64,000 nucleotides of DNA, from contig CP136064.1 in assembly GCA_032622095.1 (NCBI GenBank), positions 130,061,605 through 130,125,604 on the forward strand, read 5' to 3'. The stretch comes from Siphonodentalium dalli. Lineage: Eukaryota > Mollusca > Scaphopoda > Gadilida > Siphonodentaliidae. The notes below the pieces were generated by a model. It did not search any database. It saw only the letters and a list, made by a program, of their open reading frames with translations, and was not told the DNA's origin. A program made the translations under genes and the position numbers. Below, one piece after another: positions 35,601 to 41,259 of the stretch (position 1 is its first letter; the number at the start of each line of letters is the position of its first letter).

Positions 35601-36635
35601 TGCTAAAATCATTGTCAGGACATGGTGACCAGACGGGTCAGTATGGGTATGATGCTTGATGCTGCGAACAAATGCAAGTCAAACCAGTATATTTTTCTCA
35701 CACCACAGCAAATGAGGTCAGTAATATCGATTGTCATTAATGTCTTTGAATGGGTGACTATCAACTATTTTTATCATAACGGATTCAACATTAAATGCAC
35801 ATATCATGTTTGGACAATTTCCTTCCACATTATCAAACCTCGAGTAGGCTCGCTCTCTGAAATAGTCAGGTGGCTTCATGGTGTATTCTTTTAGTTAGAG
35901 CGCATAACCATGAATCGCTATGAAGGTAAATACGAAAAGCATGTAACAAAATCATATTTGCTTGCTGGGACAAGTGATTATTATATTGTTATGCCATTTA
36001 TTTTCTGGTCGTTTAGAGCTATTTCACTGTAAAGCATATAATAAAATCTGACATTCAGACTCTCAACAGAAATCTTTCGTTGCACGCATTTCTTTGATAA
36101 ATTTGGCGGGAAAATATTATATCCAACCGGTAAAGATAACGTCCATGTATATATGAAGGATTCTTTCATTTAATGATTGGACATTAGAATTATCTCATTC
36201 GTAATGAACATGAATGAGATCAATCTAGAATCCATTTGAAAAGCAGCGATTTACAATTTAGTATAGACTTTAGGTCTTCATGTCACATTGCAATGAGTAG
36301 AGAATGTATTACATTGTTAGGCAAGACATCGATAGTAAACAGTAAGCCTATTTACCTGAAATATGTCTTTTTACAGTTTTACTCTTGAAATGGAGATAAA
36401 TATTAACCCTGTTTAGGTTCGAATGAATTGTCTACAATATAAATATGGGCTACACCCTAACTAATATTGCTATAATTACAAACAGATGGCCAACTAGTGA
36501 CGGCTGTTTTTTGTCTGGTTTTATAATCACATTGCATATGCTCTGTATTGCAGTAACTTCAGCAGTCTTGTAAAACCCAAGATATTCAGAATGCCAGATC
36601 CAGACAGAAGTCAAAATGAAGAGAATAATACATGA
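5591..36635 (+). CDS. SMC6: SMC6, C-terminal half (11 coding exons; gene enters from the left edge)
   Basis: SMC6 is the partner of SMC5 in the SMC5/6 complex, a nuclear ATPase that entraps DNA and acts in recombination repair, fork restart and viral or episomal DNA silencing. Exons: 5591-5677, 10831-11100, 12276-12332, 15628-15798, 24259-24396, 25679-25797, 27972-28071, 29644-29802, 32293-32445, 35619-35716, 36554-36635. Joined phases are consistent and give 477 codons plus TGA. Domain order is hinge end ([10 protein letters not shown]), a long charged coiled coil with 'RELENVED' as in vertebrate SMC6, then the C-terminal head with signature [10 protein letters not shown], Walker [11 protein letters not shown] and [10 protein letters not shown]. 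The N-terminal Walker A half lies outside the window. Vertebrate SMC6 is about 1,090 residues, so slightly under half is here. Introns run 0.8-8.5 kb and are full of mobile elements. Exon edges are my reading of splice consensus plus protein similarity; no transcript was available. Confidence 0.95.
5728..5919. repeat. 50-bp tandem repeat just after SMC6 exon A
   Basis: Three full units (5761, 5811, 5861) and one partial unit precede a poly-T run. Each contains CTTGTAGTGTTACCATTAAG then AACATGGTTCATATATTGAT. The array begins about 50 bp after the GC donor of the first intron. Confidence 0.9.
5940..6649 (+). mobile_element. Helitron-like non-autonomous element (degenerate internal repeats)
   Basis: Several degraded internal repeats share 'GAGCATTTATTATCA', 'GGATAGGTGCC(A/G)TTGACCTCA' and 'ACTTAAAG'. 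The right end is ACCGAGCAATGCCGGGT, a CCG/CGG hairpin, followed by ...CAGCTAGT, consistent with a Helitron 3' end (CTAG|T). No Rep/helicase ORF is seen. The left boundary is uncertain. Confidence 0.5.
6491..6838. repeat. direct repeat, copy 1 (SMC6 first visible intron)
   Basis: Closely similar to 11791-12147, which lies on the other side of SMC6 exon B. The shared block includes the Helitron-like end and about 180 bp of sequence beyond it (GTTTGACATAGT, CATGTAAATATATAGCC, CCTGACTTTATCTACAGGTG). The two copies therefore arose by segment duplication, not by two insertions. Confidence 0.8.
7030..7440. repeat. degenerate ~140 bp tandem repeat
   Basis: There are three or more units, each with 'GAGTTATGG(C)', 'TTTGATCCGA' and 'GAACCAAGTTTG(C)'. 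Related units occur at about 10440-10560 and 16800-17030, so it is a dispersed intronic family. Confidence 0.6.
7441..9178. other. no gene recognised
   Basis: SMC6 intron sequence. A small open frame with a good start context (ATGG at 8830) ends at 8994. It has no recognisable domain and no splice support, so it is not called. Confidence 0.45.
9179..9700 (-). mobile_element. Helitron-like element with GC-rich 122-bp tandem repeats
   Basis: Read on the minus strand, the end is AGCCCGGACAACGTCGGGCT, a 6-bp GC stem, followed by CATCGGCTAGT at 9183-9179: hairpin plus CTAGT. Inside are three units with a 122-bp period (CGTTTCCGAGATCT or variant at 9275, 9397 and 9519). Each carries a CGCATGCGC or CGCACGCGC motif. 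The other side has a GACA microsatellite (9650-9682). GC is much higher than the surroundings and there is no real ORF. Confidence 0.6.
10265..10560. repeat. interspersed repeat with CCGTCCGTCC tract
   Basis: It starts near TTATGCCCACAACCCTGTAGG, runs through GGTTCCGTCCGTCCATCTGT, then 'GAGTTATGG' units like those at 7.1 kb. This arrangement recurs at 16740, 17220, 28130 and 34030. Confidence 0.5.
10831..11100 (+). CDS. SMC6: SMC6 exon B (start of descending coiled coil)
   Basis: The exon has 90 codons in phase 0. It opens with [20 protein letters not shown], matching the conserved AFT..G.Q(V/I) stretch just after the SMC6 hinge. It then becomes a charged, Gln-rich coiled coil ([20 protein letters not shown]). 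The acceptor is TGTTCTACAG and the donor AGT|GTGAGT. Confidence 0.93.
11430..12147. repeat. second Helitron-like/degenerate repeat block and direct repeat copy 2
   Basis: It carries the same internal motifs as 5940-6649, and 11791-12147 pairs with 6491-6838. The terminal CTAGT is mutated here (CCAGCTAATAG at 11956). Confidence 0.7.
12276..12332 (+). CDS. SMC6: SMC6 exon C (coiled coil)
   Basis: This short exon has 19 codons in phase 0 and reads [19 protein letters not shown]. It is very close to the vertebrate SMC6 stretch around 'IRELENIEE..DIATLE'. The acceptor is GTATCTGCAG and the donor CTG|GTATGT. Confidence 0.92.
12480..13560. other. no recognised feature
   Basis: AT-rich SMC6 intron. 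A short run of CCTAGG/CTAGGA motifs lies at 12490-12550. Nothing else is supported. Confidence 0.4.
13640..14125. repeat. interspersed repeat with degenerate internal units
   Basis: Two or three units share 'ATCTTGGATTT', 'TTTGCAT(G/C)ACTAAAT', 'CTTCG(C/G)CA' and 'ATCTTCGGG'. They resemble the inverse of the 'AAATCCAAGATGG' repeats at 30.5 kb and 63.7 kb. Confidence 0.5.
14704..14932. repeat. GTGAACCA tandem repeat
   Basis: A degenerate array with about 90-bp higher-order period, built on AGTGAACCA(C/T)ATTAGTGAACC and GGAACCCACATGAGTGAACC. It is C-poor-to-AC-rich on the + strand. Confidence 0.75.
15258..15442 (+). repeat. left arm of long inverted repeat around SMC6 exon D
   Basis: Nearly the exact reverse complement of 16200-16383. 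Shared blocks include CTCAAAATTATTCCAAGTAT, AGGCCTTTGACAATCC and GGCCCTTAACTGGCAGATAC. With the other arm it could form a stem of about 183 bp with the exon in its loop. Confidence 0.9.
15628..15798 (+). CDS. SMC6: SMC6 exon D (coiled coil)
   Basis: The exon has 57 codons in phase 0, from [16 protein letters not shown] to [13 protein letters not shown]. The end matches the vertebrate 'INQLSELADPLK' position. The acceptor is ACAATGCAG and the donor AAG|GTCAGC. The exon sits in the loop between two arms of a long inverted repeat (15258-15442 and 16200-16383). Confidence 0.92.
16200..16383 (-). repeat. right arm of long inverted repeat around SMC6 exon D
   Basis: Reverse complement of 15258-15442 with few differences, mainly near the outer end. 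It is preceded by an interspersed repeat beginning TATATGCCCGTTTGAAAAAA at 16122. Confidence 0.9.
16743..17060. repeat. interspersed repeat (TTTGTCCGTC / GGTTTGTTCCGATTA units)
   Basis: Two units of 'CAGACCAAA....GGTCAA(A/G)TT....ATGGGTTTG(T/G)TCCGATTA'. They are related to the 7.1 kb units. Confidence 0.5.
17222..17640. repeat. interspersed repeat with two GTGTGGCTAGCCACAT units
   Basis: It begins ATACCCCCCGCAACGAG...GGGGGGT and a CCGTCCGTCC tract. Two units about 237 bp apart (17311 and 17548) share GGGTTTTGTGTGGCTTTATT and GTGTGGCTAGCCACATAACT. Inverse AGCCACACA units continue at 19330-19500, beyond the hAT-like insertion. Confidence 0.6.
17693..19319. mobile_element. hAT-like non-autonomous transposon, 1627 bp, 8-bp target duplication
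   Basis: The left end is TAGGGCCCAACGAA and the right end, inverted, is TAGGGCCCGACGAA. An identical 8-bp direct repeat, TAAAAGGC, flanks both sides (17685-17692 and 19320-19327). Subterminal regions are rich in GATTCGATTCGA. An 8-bp duplication with a YAGGG terminus is the hAT pattern. No transposase frame is visible. It splits an older repeat (AGCCACACA units on both sides). Confidence 0.85.
19755..21580. repeat. paralogous segment, copy 1 (interrupted once)
   Basis: Matches 36857-39380 in order: GGTAGGTGCA, CTGAAAATTAATATTGTGCATT, GAAGAGAT(T/G)GGTGTTT, GCACTTCAGT, GAAACATTACTT, TTGGGTTTGACTTGC, TGTGGTTATCCAATATGT, CAGCCATTT. Here about 0.9 kb (roughly 19926-20815) is extra compared with the other copy. 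Confidence 0.8.
21650..22254 (+). mobile_element. Helitron-like element, 3' part
   Basis: Two to three units of about 150 bp contain GAGCTTTTATTCCTACATTT, CCATGGGAACCTGTGCACCT and TGGAG(T/C)TA. A telomere-like degenerate tract follows (22071-22145), then CAGTCCCATTTGGGACAG (hairpin) and ...CTCTAGT ending at 22254. A fuller copy is at 34027-34807. Confidence 0.6.
22071..22145. repeat. degenerate telomere-like (TTAGGG-related) tract
   Basis: Repeated GGTTTTAGGATTAGGATTAA, GGTTAAGAGG, TTAGTGTTAGGGCTTAGGGG and ATTTAGGGTTA. It lies inside the Helitron-like unit; the 34.6 kb copy keeps only a short remnant. Confidence 0.5.
22625..23970. other. no gene recognised
   Basis: Part of the 8.5 kb SMC6 intron. 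I see no repeat, hairpin or exon that I can support. Confidence 0.4.
23978..24104. repeat. 41-bp tandem repeat
   Basis: Three units of AGCTGTCACC(T/C)TGCTATACATG then CAGTTACATATATATCA. It lies about 155 bp upstream of SMC6 exon E. Confidence 0.85.
24259..24396 (+). CDS. SMC6: SMC6 exon E (coiled coil), donor at MITE edge
   Basis: The exon has 46 codons in phase 0. It is strongly heptad-like ([19 protein letters not shown] to [11 protein letters not shown]). The acceptor is GTCATTTCAG and the donor GAA|GTATATAG. The donor bases after the G coincide with the left terminus of a palindromic MITE at 24398-24590. Lower sequence conservation is expected for this coiled-coil segment. Confidence 0.88.
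24398..24590. mobile_element. palindromic MITE, copy 1, abutting SMC6 exon E
   Basis: Foldback element with arms AGTAATGCCCTAAATAATCG, ACTCCTTAACCACAGCAGAA, GGGTAATTTTTCAGGATTTA and their inverses, meeting near GCCATTCATCGG. TA-rich ends suggest a TA target. Its left terminus lies at the exon/intron boundary, so most of the donor GTATATAG is element-end sequence. There is no coding capacity. Confidence 0.85.
25679..25797 (+). CDS. SMC6: SMC6 exon F (coiled coil)
   Basis: The exon has 39 codons plus 2 bases, from [14 protein letters not shown] to [15 protein letters not shown], where the last codon is completed by the next exon. The acceptor is ACATCTTCTAG and the donor CGAGA|GTAACT. Confidence 0.9.
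26290..26380. repeat. GGTCCAGT/GGACCGG motif cluster
   Basis: Short G+C-rich cluster with repeated TGGACC, GGTCCAGT and CCGGTCCAGT, partly inverted. A similar GGACCGG hairpin lies at 27487-27513. Origin is unknown. Confidence 0.4.
26530..26720 (+). mobile_element. tRNA-derived SINE-like sequence
   Basis: A tRNA-like head reads CTCCATGATCCAGTGGTTAG then CGTGTCGGTCTTGCATTCT, with an A-box-like region. A B-box-like GGATTCGAAGC lies about 45 bp further on. The body (TGACTTGGGCACTTTGAGC) does not match a family I can name. It is not a functional tRNA: acceptor ends do not pair. Confidence 0.45.
26992..27088. repeat. 25-bp tandem repeat
   Basis: Four units of TTCTGGAGGGTAAGATTGTT plus ATTTA, the last two slightly altered. 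It lies in the SMC6 intron before exon G. Confidence 0.9.
27116..27229. repeat. foldback hairpin with GC-rich loop
   Basis: The left arm starts CATGGTGTCATGTTCC and the right arm ends GGGAACATGACACCATG. Arms are about 38 bp with few mismatches, and the loop carries GAGCCGAGCCGCCTCAGCGG. Confidence 0.85.
27487..27513. repeat. perfect 11-bp stem hairpin
   Basis: GACCGGACCGT, five T, ACGGTCCGGTC. It echoes the GGTCCAG cluster at 26290-26380. Confidence 0.85.
27770..27956. mobile_element. palindromic MITE, copy 2, just upstream of SMC6 exon G
   Basis: Same family as 24398-24590 (ACAGTAATGCCCTAAATAAT ... GGCATTACTGTAT). Its right terminus is about 16 bases before the exon G 3' splice site, so only CTCTTATGATTTTCAG separates element and exon. 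Confidence 0.85.
27972..28071 (+). CDS. SMC6: SMC6 exon G (coiled coil towards head)
   Basis: This 100-bp exon is entered in phase 2. It reads [20 protein letters not shown] then [11 protein letters not shown], matching the conserved 'GD.E.IM.QY.EA' of SMC6. The acceptor is TTATGATTTTCAG and the donor AAG|GTTCGT. A palindromic MITE ends about 16 bases upstream of the acceptor. Confidence 0.92.
28128..28780. repeat. interspersed element TTAGCTCACCTGAGAC with tandem units
   Basis: It begins TTAGCTCACCTGAGAC and a CATC/CATT-rich tract. Four degenerate units of about 150 bp follow (GAACCATAAGACCGAACAGG, 'TTGTTCAAAT(T/G)(A/G)GGTCACC'). Related copies lie at 46540-46681 (inverted), 57386-57740 and 59600-60007 (inverted). 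Confidence 0.65.
28790..28890. repeat. AT-rich 33-bp duplication
   Basis: TGTAATTTTTTTTTAAATAA plus AAAATGTTTTT occurs twice in tandem. It is followed by an interspersed repeat (GGGGTACC...CAGGGGTCTGGGAGAAAAAT) also seen at 48300-48390. Confidence 0.6.
29644..29802 (+). CDS. SMC6: SMC6 exon H (base of C-terminal head)
   Basis: The exon has 53 codons in phase 0. It reads [19 protein letters not shown] then [15 protein letters not shown] and [17 protein letters not shown]. This is the family stretch 'R...YQ.FRR...RC...F...L..R.Y.G...F.H...TL'. The acceptor is ATCTTATAG and the donor AAG|GTAAGT. Confidence 0.94.
30540..32200 (+). repeat. ~160-bp tandem array (10 units) in SMC6 intron
   Basis: Units start at the GATGGC landmark near 30552, 30705, 30868, 31028, 31192, 31347, 31508, 31675, 31837 and 31993. 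Each holds AAGATGGCTGCTGGCGGCCA, GCCGAATGACCCCAAAATGA, CTCGTTCCCATCTACATGTC and GGTACGACCTGTAGCC. Two lead-in types mix: GGATTGAATTTTGAAATCC and GGATTTAGTCATACAAAGAG. The array ends with AAAGGAAATTGTTGACG, a CACACACGCACGACGG tract and CATGGCAATAGCTCAA. Confidence 0.9.
32293..32445 (+). CDS. SMC6: SMC6 exon I (ABC signature and Walker B)
   Basis: The exon has 51 codons in phase 0. It contains [18 protein letters not shown], the ABC signature helix that contacts ATP across the SMC5-SMC6 dimer. It also contains [13 protein letters not shown], with Walker B Asp and catalytic Glu intact. The acceptor is TTTTTCTGCAG and the donor ATG|GTATGA. Confidence 0.97.
32500..34026. other. no recognised feature
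   Basis: AT-rich SMC6 intron between exons I and J. Only homopolymer runs are seen. Confidence 0.4.
34027..34807 (+). mobile_element. Helitron-like element, full-length-looking copy
   Basis: It begins ATACCCCCCGCAACGAAG...GGGGGGTATACTGGAGTCAG, then a CCGTCCGTCC tract. About three 150-bp units follow (GAGCTTTTATTCCTACATTT, CCATGGGAACCTGTGCACCT). It ends with AGTCCCATTGGGACAG, a 5-bp hairpin, and CTCTAGT. The shared end with 22254 supports one element family. Confidence 0.65.
34860..35560. other. no gene; CAGT/CTGT microsatellite at its start
   Basis: A GTCAGTCTGTCAGTCAGTCT tract lies at 34887-34915. The rest is unremarkable AT-rich intron. Confidence 0.4.
35619..35716 (+). CDS. SMC6: SMC6 exon J (D-loop to post-H-loop region)
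   Basis: The exon has 32 codons plus 2 bases. It reads [18 protein letters not shown] then [12 protein letters not shown], equivalent to vertebrate 'DMVNRRIAMDLIL' and 'QFILLTPQ'. The acceptor is ATTGTCAG and the donor ATGAG|GTCAGT. Confidence 0.95.
36554..36635 (+). CDS. SMC6: SMC6 last coding exon (C-terminus and stop)
   Basis: The exon is entered in phase 2, completes AG|T (Ser), then reads [20 protein letters not shown] and NEENNT before TGA at 36633-36635. 'IFRMPDPDR' matches vertebrate 'ILRMSDPER'. The 'QTTLPF' that usually follows is absent. The acceptor is CTGTATTGCAG. Confidence 0.92.
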
Positions 36636-36736
36636 ACATTTGGAATTTACCACTGACTAACTGGTGCAGCAAACAAGGTCCAGTGGTTTGTTGGGTTGTG
36701 CTATATTTAGTATGGTCGTTGGGCAGTTAGACCTGG

Positions 36737-36742
36737 AATAAA
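36737..36742 (+). terminator. candidate SMC6 poly(A) signal
   Basis: An AATAAA lies about 100 bases after the SMC6 stop codon, with GT-rich sequence shortly downstream. It is consistent with a short 3' UTR. The hexamer is common in AT-rich DNA, so this is only a candidate. Confidence 0.45.
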
Positions 36743-37195
36743 TTGGCAAAGAAGCTGTTTTGGTCTCAAAATGTGGGGACTGGTTTGCTGAACAACATAT
36801 AAAAAATATGCTTTGGGGAAAATTCCCAATTCAACATGGTTTCCAAGATGGCAGTTGGTATCAGAAAATGCTGAATTTATGTGGTAGGTGCACCAATCGC
36901 AAAATTGTAATAAATTGAAATATACACCAGCAATGCTTGGTCATAAACCATATCAGCAGAAAGTATGTCACAATATTTAATGAAATTTACATTACAAACA
37001 ACATGATACTGAAAATTAATATTGTGCATTACGTGTAGCATATTCAAGGTGTTAAGTTCCGACTGAAGTAATTGGAACAAAATTGTCTATTGAGAAACTT
37101 GTTTGGTAGCAACATGATAATTAGTCTTAAACAATGTGTATGACGTACCGTCTCTTTGGTCTGGTGTGTGGATCTATTGAAGAGATGGGTGTTTA

Positions 37196-37813
37196 TTTCT
37201 AGCTTAACAAGCAGTCGCAGACGGCGGTATCCCCCGCCTAAATGTGCAGTTGGGGAAGTGCATTGTCAATAATGTTTGCGTTCTCTGCCGAAATGTGCAG
37301 TTGGGGGAAGTGCATTCTCAACAAGAGGTGGGATTTTGTTAAAAAGCCTGGCTTGCAAACTCATTTTAGGACTGACATTTGTGGAAATTAGCCATATGAC
37401 GTCGTCCATTTGCACTAAAAATAATAAACAAAGTCCAATAACTCTGCTGAAAATATCCGGGCAGACCAGGTTTGCGAACTCGTTCTAGATACTAGTCATG
37501 TGAACTCATATACCAAAAATCTTTTAAATCCGTTGACTTTTGTGGAAATGAGCCCTGTGACGTCGTCTATTTGCTATTTGGTAAATTTGACAATAATAAT
37601 AAACAAAGTTCAATAACTCCGGTAAAAATATCTGGCCAGACCTGGCTTGCGAACTCATACTAGGTAATGGTCAGGTGAACTCATATACCACAAATCTTGA
37701 AAACCATTTACATTTATTCAAGTTATGACGCTTACAAATTCGGGACGGACGGACAGACGGACGGAACCCATTACTATATCCCCCGCAAATTTTAAATTTG
37801 GCGGGGGATAATA
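37196..37813. mobile_element. insert with CCCCCGC ends
   Basis: Near the left end is GGCGGTATCCCCCGCCTAAA; at the right, ATTTGGCGGGGGATA. Inside, degenerate units share 'GACGTCGTC(C/T)ATTTGC', 'CAATAACTC' and 'GCGAACTC', then a GGACGGACGGACAGACGG tract near the right end. The other paralogous copy lacks it. Boundaries are good to about 10-25 bp. Confidence 0.65.
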
Positions 37814-38155
37814 AGCATTGCGACATGAGTATGGTTTAATATAATGGAGAGTGTTGGAAAAATTTGGAAATGTAACTAGTATTTATACCGTAAGGGTATG
37901 CACTTCAGTTTCTGCATTAAATTCAATAATTAATGATCATGCCAAATGAAACTGCCACGCACTGTGTGGCGAAACATTACTTCATGTGTTGCATGCCCAA
38001 AATTATAATTTTTGGCCCAACTATTGTATGTATTCTAAGCAGAAAACCCAAACTTTAAAGATGCAAATCATTGGGTTTGACTTGCAATGCAGTGACAGAT
38101 AAATCATTCAGATGGATCTGTTTTAATGATCTGTGTACCTTAAAGATATTTATAA

Positions 38156-39152
38156 CAGGCCAATCAGCCCTCGACCAATGGAAGTTATCCAATGAGGTCC
38201 GGTGACCAACCTTTATTTACTGTAAAGATCTTAAAGTCATCGCATGTTCTATCAAACAGTCTGTCCTGATTACAACAGACCTATGCATTGTATTCGCGGC
38301 GGACACCTTGATTGACCAATTATGCACTCCCGATAATTCAAACAGAAGATTTGTCCGCCGAGGTGAGCATTACTAATATGGGCTGTGATAACATGTTTTA
38401 TCATAACAAGCAAATGCAGGGACGAAGCGACATGGACCGCACATCATGCCATAGATATAAACGTTAGTAATTAAATCAGAACAGTTTGTAATATCGAGTT
38501 CGCCATGCTAAAACTTCCGATTGGGCTTGGTATCAGACGAGTTGCATGGGCATTTGCTTTGTCGGTGAAATCCTGTAGTTACTGTCCTGAACATTGGCAC
38601 ATTTAGTAGCCCCTCCTCACCAATACAATGAAGAAATGTAATCAATGACAGACCGTTCTACAGCGCATGCAGGCAACAACTAAAAGATATGTAAAGTAAA
38701 TAAAGATCGGTAACCGGACCCCATTGGATAACTTACATTGGTCGAAAGTGATGCTTGTGATATTATAAATCCAGCTTTGAATGTATGGAATAAATAAATA
38801 AATCCAATACGAAGGAATAATGCACAACAGAAGAGAAGAGTTGTGTGCTCTTTTTTTTTTAATAACCAAGATTAACAAAAGCTACGGACTCCATTATAAG
38901 ATATTTAACAATGCATTGAACTATATGGGTGTAATATCGACTATGGAGTATTGATTTGTTTTCACCGGACCAGGTTTGTAAGACTGACCACATATTTAAT
39001 TGGTAAGAGAAACTCCTCATTGATTGTAAATTTCTCGGGCTGATTGGGTGTTATAAATATGTTATAAGCATGGCGTGCAATTTATAAGCGAAATAAACAC
39101 CACGCTTGTGATATTTATTTCACTTATAAATCAGACGCCGTGCTTATAACGT
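38156..39152. mobile_element. ~1 kb insert with a long terminal hairpin
   Basis: Absent from copy 1. Both junctions show ATATTTA (about 38152 and 39151), a possible target duplication. At its right end, 39061-39150 is a near-perfect inverted repeat (GTTATAAGCATGGCGTGCAA ... GACGCCGTGCTTATAAC). No ORF of note. Confidence 0.55.
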
Positions 39153-40083
39153 ATATTTAACAACAGACCTGTATATAACCAATACATATTTTCATGCTTG
39201 TGTGGTTATCCAATATGTGGCTTTTGTTGTGGCATGGCTTGGAGTTGCGGCCATTTTGACAGCCATTTCATGCCTGTTATTGAATTATTTTCTGTCCGTG
39301 TCACTCTAATTGCTTCCATACTCTAATTTCATACACTGGCATAACTACCTAATTCTTATGCCACAATATATTGTATAATGACTTATTTCGAGAACAGATG
39401 TCATCTGGACAACCACGTTGTGACGCCATCTTGCATAACAAAGTTTCCCCAAAGCGGATTTTAGATATGTTATACTGAGGACATTCCTGCTTCTTTACCA
39501 ATTGATTCCAGGCTAACCTATAATTTTGCATACCTTGACTATACTACACACACCAGAGTGTTTAACAGTCTCATGCACAAGAATTGCATCTTCACTTATA
39601 TATTATGTTACTTATTTTTTTCTCAAAATAAAAACTTATATTTTGTCATATTTCATTTTCATATTCCCAAAGAGATACCAAACTGAGGTTTCAAGAAGTA
39701 AAAAACTGCAGTGAACTTGTACACTGAGGGAGGTAGTCTACTATCAAGTGATTTCTCTGAAAATTATAGCTGGAAAATGTTTCTTGGGTTTCTCTGCCTG
39801 TAGTCAGAACAACATACCAATGTAATTTTACAACTAATTCGGACTAAATGGAAACCATTCTTGAGTAAAGGGTTACAGGAACTCAAGGTCTTTGAAGTGG
39901 GTCCATGTAAAATAACAAAAACTCTATAAAACAACTATTCTCAACAAGTGCAGAAAATACAGATTTACTTTCTTATTTTCGTTTTAATAACTCCAATAAT
40001 GAGATTTTGCATGTCAAAACCATTGTTATGTAAACATTACTGTTACAGAGGAATTACTGATAAATGTCAAATCAGTTAATTAA

Positions 40084-41247
40084 CTCTTTCAACCCGGTAG
40101 CCCGCTAAAGCGGGCACGACGTAAGTTACGTTCATCCCGGTAGCCCGCTTTAGCGGGCAGAGCGCAATTGTAGGGAATAATACAATATTTCCAGAGATAT
40201 ACAAATATTTTATTGGTTAGCGACTTGTATAGCCGTTGGGTGATATTCGGTATCAATACTGATGTATTGGTCCGCACGAATACCTAACATGTACGCCATT
40301 AAGAGGATTTCCAGGCCTAAATATAGACAGCACCTGTATGACGTCACGATTATTATTTTGGGGTTTCCTAAAAATCGATGACGCAATACTGCCACAGGTG
40401 TGTTTTGGGTCACATTTCGATTTTTGTTTGTCATAAAAACATACCGATAACATTAGTATTATTACGTTTATGAAATAAAGAAAATAATGTTGACCTTTAT
40501 AACGATGTTTTAGTTGTGGTATCCGTCTAGTGTCTCCTATTTTCGACGCAATATTACGGAAATCACCGTGCCGCACAACGGTGCGACTTTAATAATAATA
40601 GCCGCACGTGCATATTATAAACATAACATTGACATTCATAATCATTTTGGGAATCCGATCAGGACATTGGCAGTTGTTTTATTTGGAATGTTACACATAA
40701 TTCCTCACCATGCTGACAAGTAAATCCCTGTGGGTCTAAACTTGCTAACTGTGGGAGTATATGTCTGTTTCGATCAAATAGCGTCTTTTGGGCATGCTAG
40801 ATATAGATTAGTACTGGTCTGCTCTTGCCTTTGATGAAGCAATTATGTCCAATGATTGGCATAACATTTGAAATCATGCAGTGTATCATATCACAACAAC
40901 GTTTATACACCACACTTGCAAAGAATGACACATACATGTATGTATTTGTGGAAAACATTGATATGCGAAGTTGATATCCCAGATACAGGCGAGAATAGCA
41001 TATATTGGGGTTCAATGGTCCCTTCTCGGTTCCCACATGCACACACCTGATATATCATTAGGAAGTGACGACCCCACCTGGTATATAACACAAATTGAAG
41101 GTAACTTGTTAACGATCATAAAACATGCAGTTTGCCATACCCGACATCGCTCTAAAGCTAGTGTTGCAGCAATACACCTGGGACATAAGCAAGCTGATAA
41201 TCCAGGGTTCTGGGATATCCATATCTGTATATTCAGGGATGAAAGAG
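40084..41247. mobile_element. TTAA-flanked element, 1164 bp
   Basis: The ends are CTCTTTCAACCC and, inverted, CTCTTTCATCCC. TTAA flanks both sides (40080-40083 and 41248-41251). Two GC-rich hairpins lie at the left: GCCCGCTAAAGCGGGC and GCCCGCTTTAGCGGGC, each after CCGGTA. Short frames on both strands do not resemble a transposase, so it looks non-autonomous and piggyBac-like. Confidence 0.65.
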
Positions 41248-41259
41248 TTAAGATACCAA

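Larger units (their letters stand above)
36857..39380. repeat. paralogous segment, copy 2 (interrupted twice)
   Basis: Matches 19755-21580 in order and orientation. Two inserts are absent from copy 1: about 37196-37813 and about 38156-39152. It starts shortly after the SMC6 poly(A) signal, so it is probably intergenic. Confidence 0.8.
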
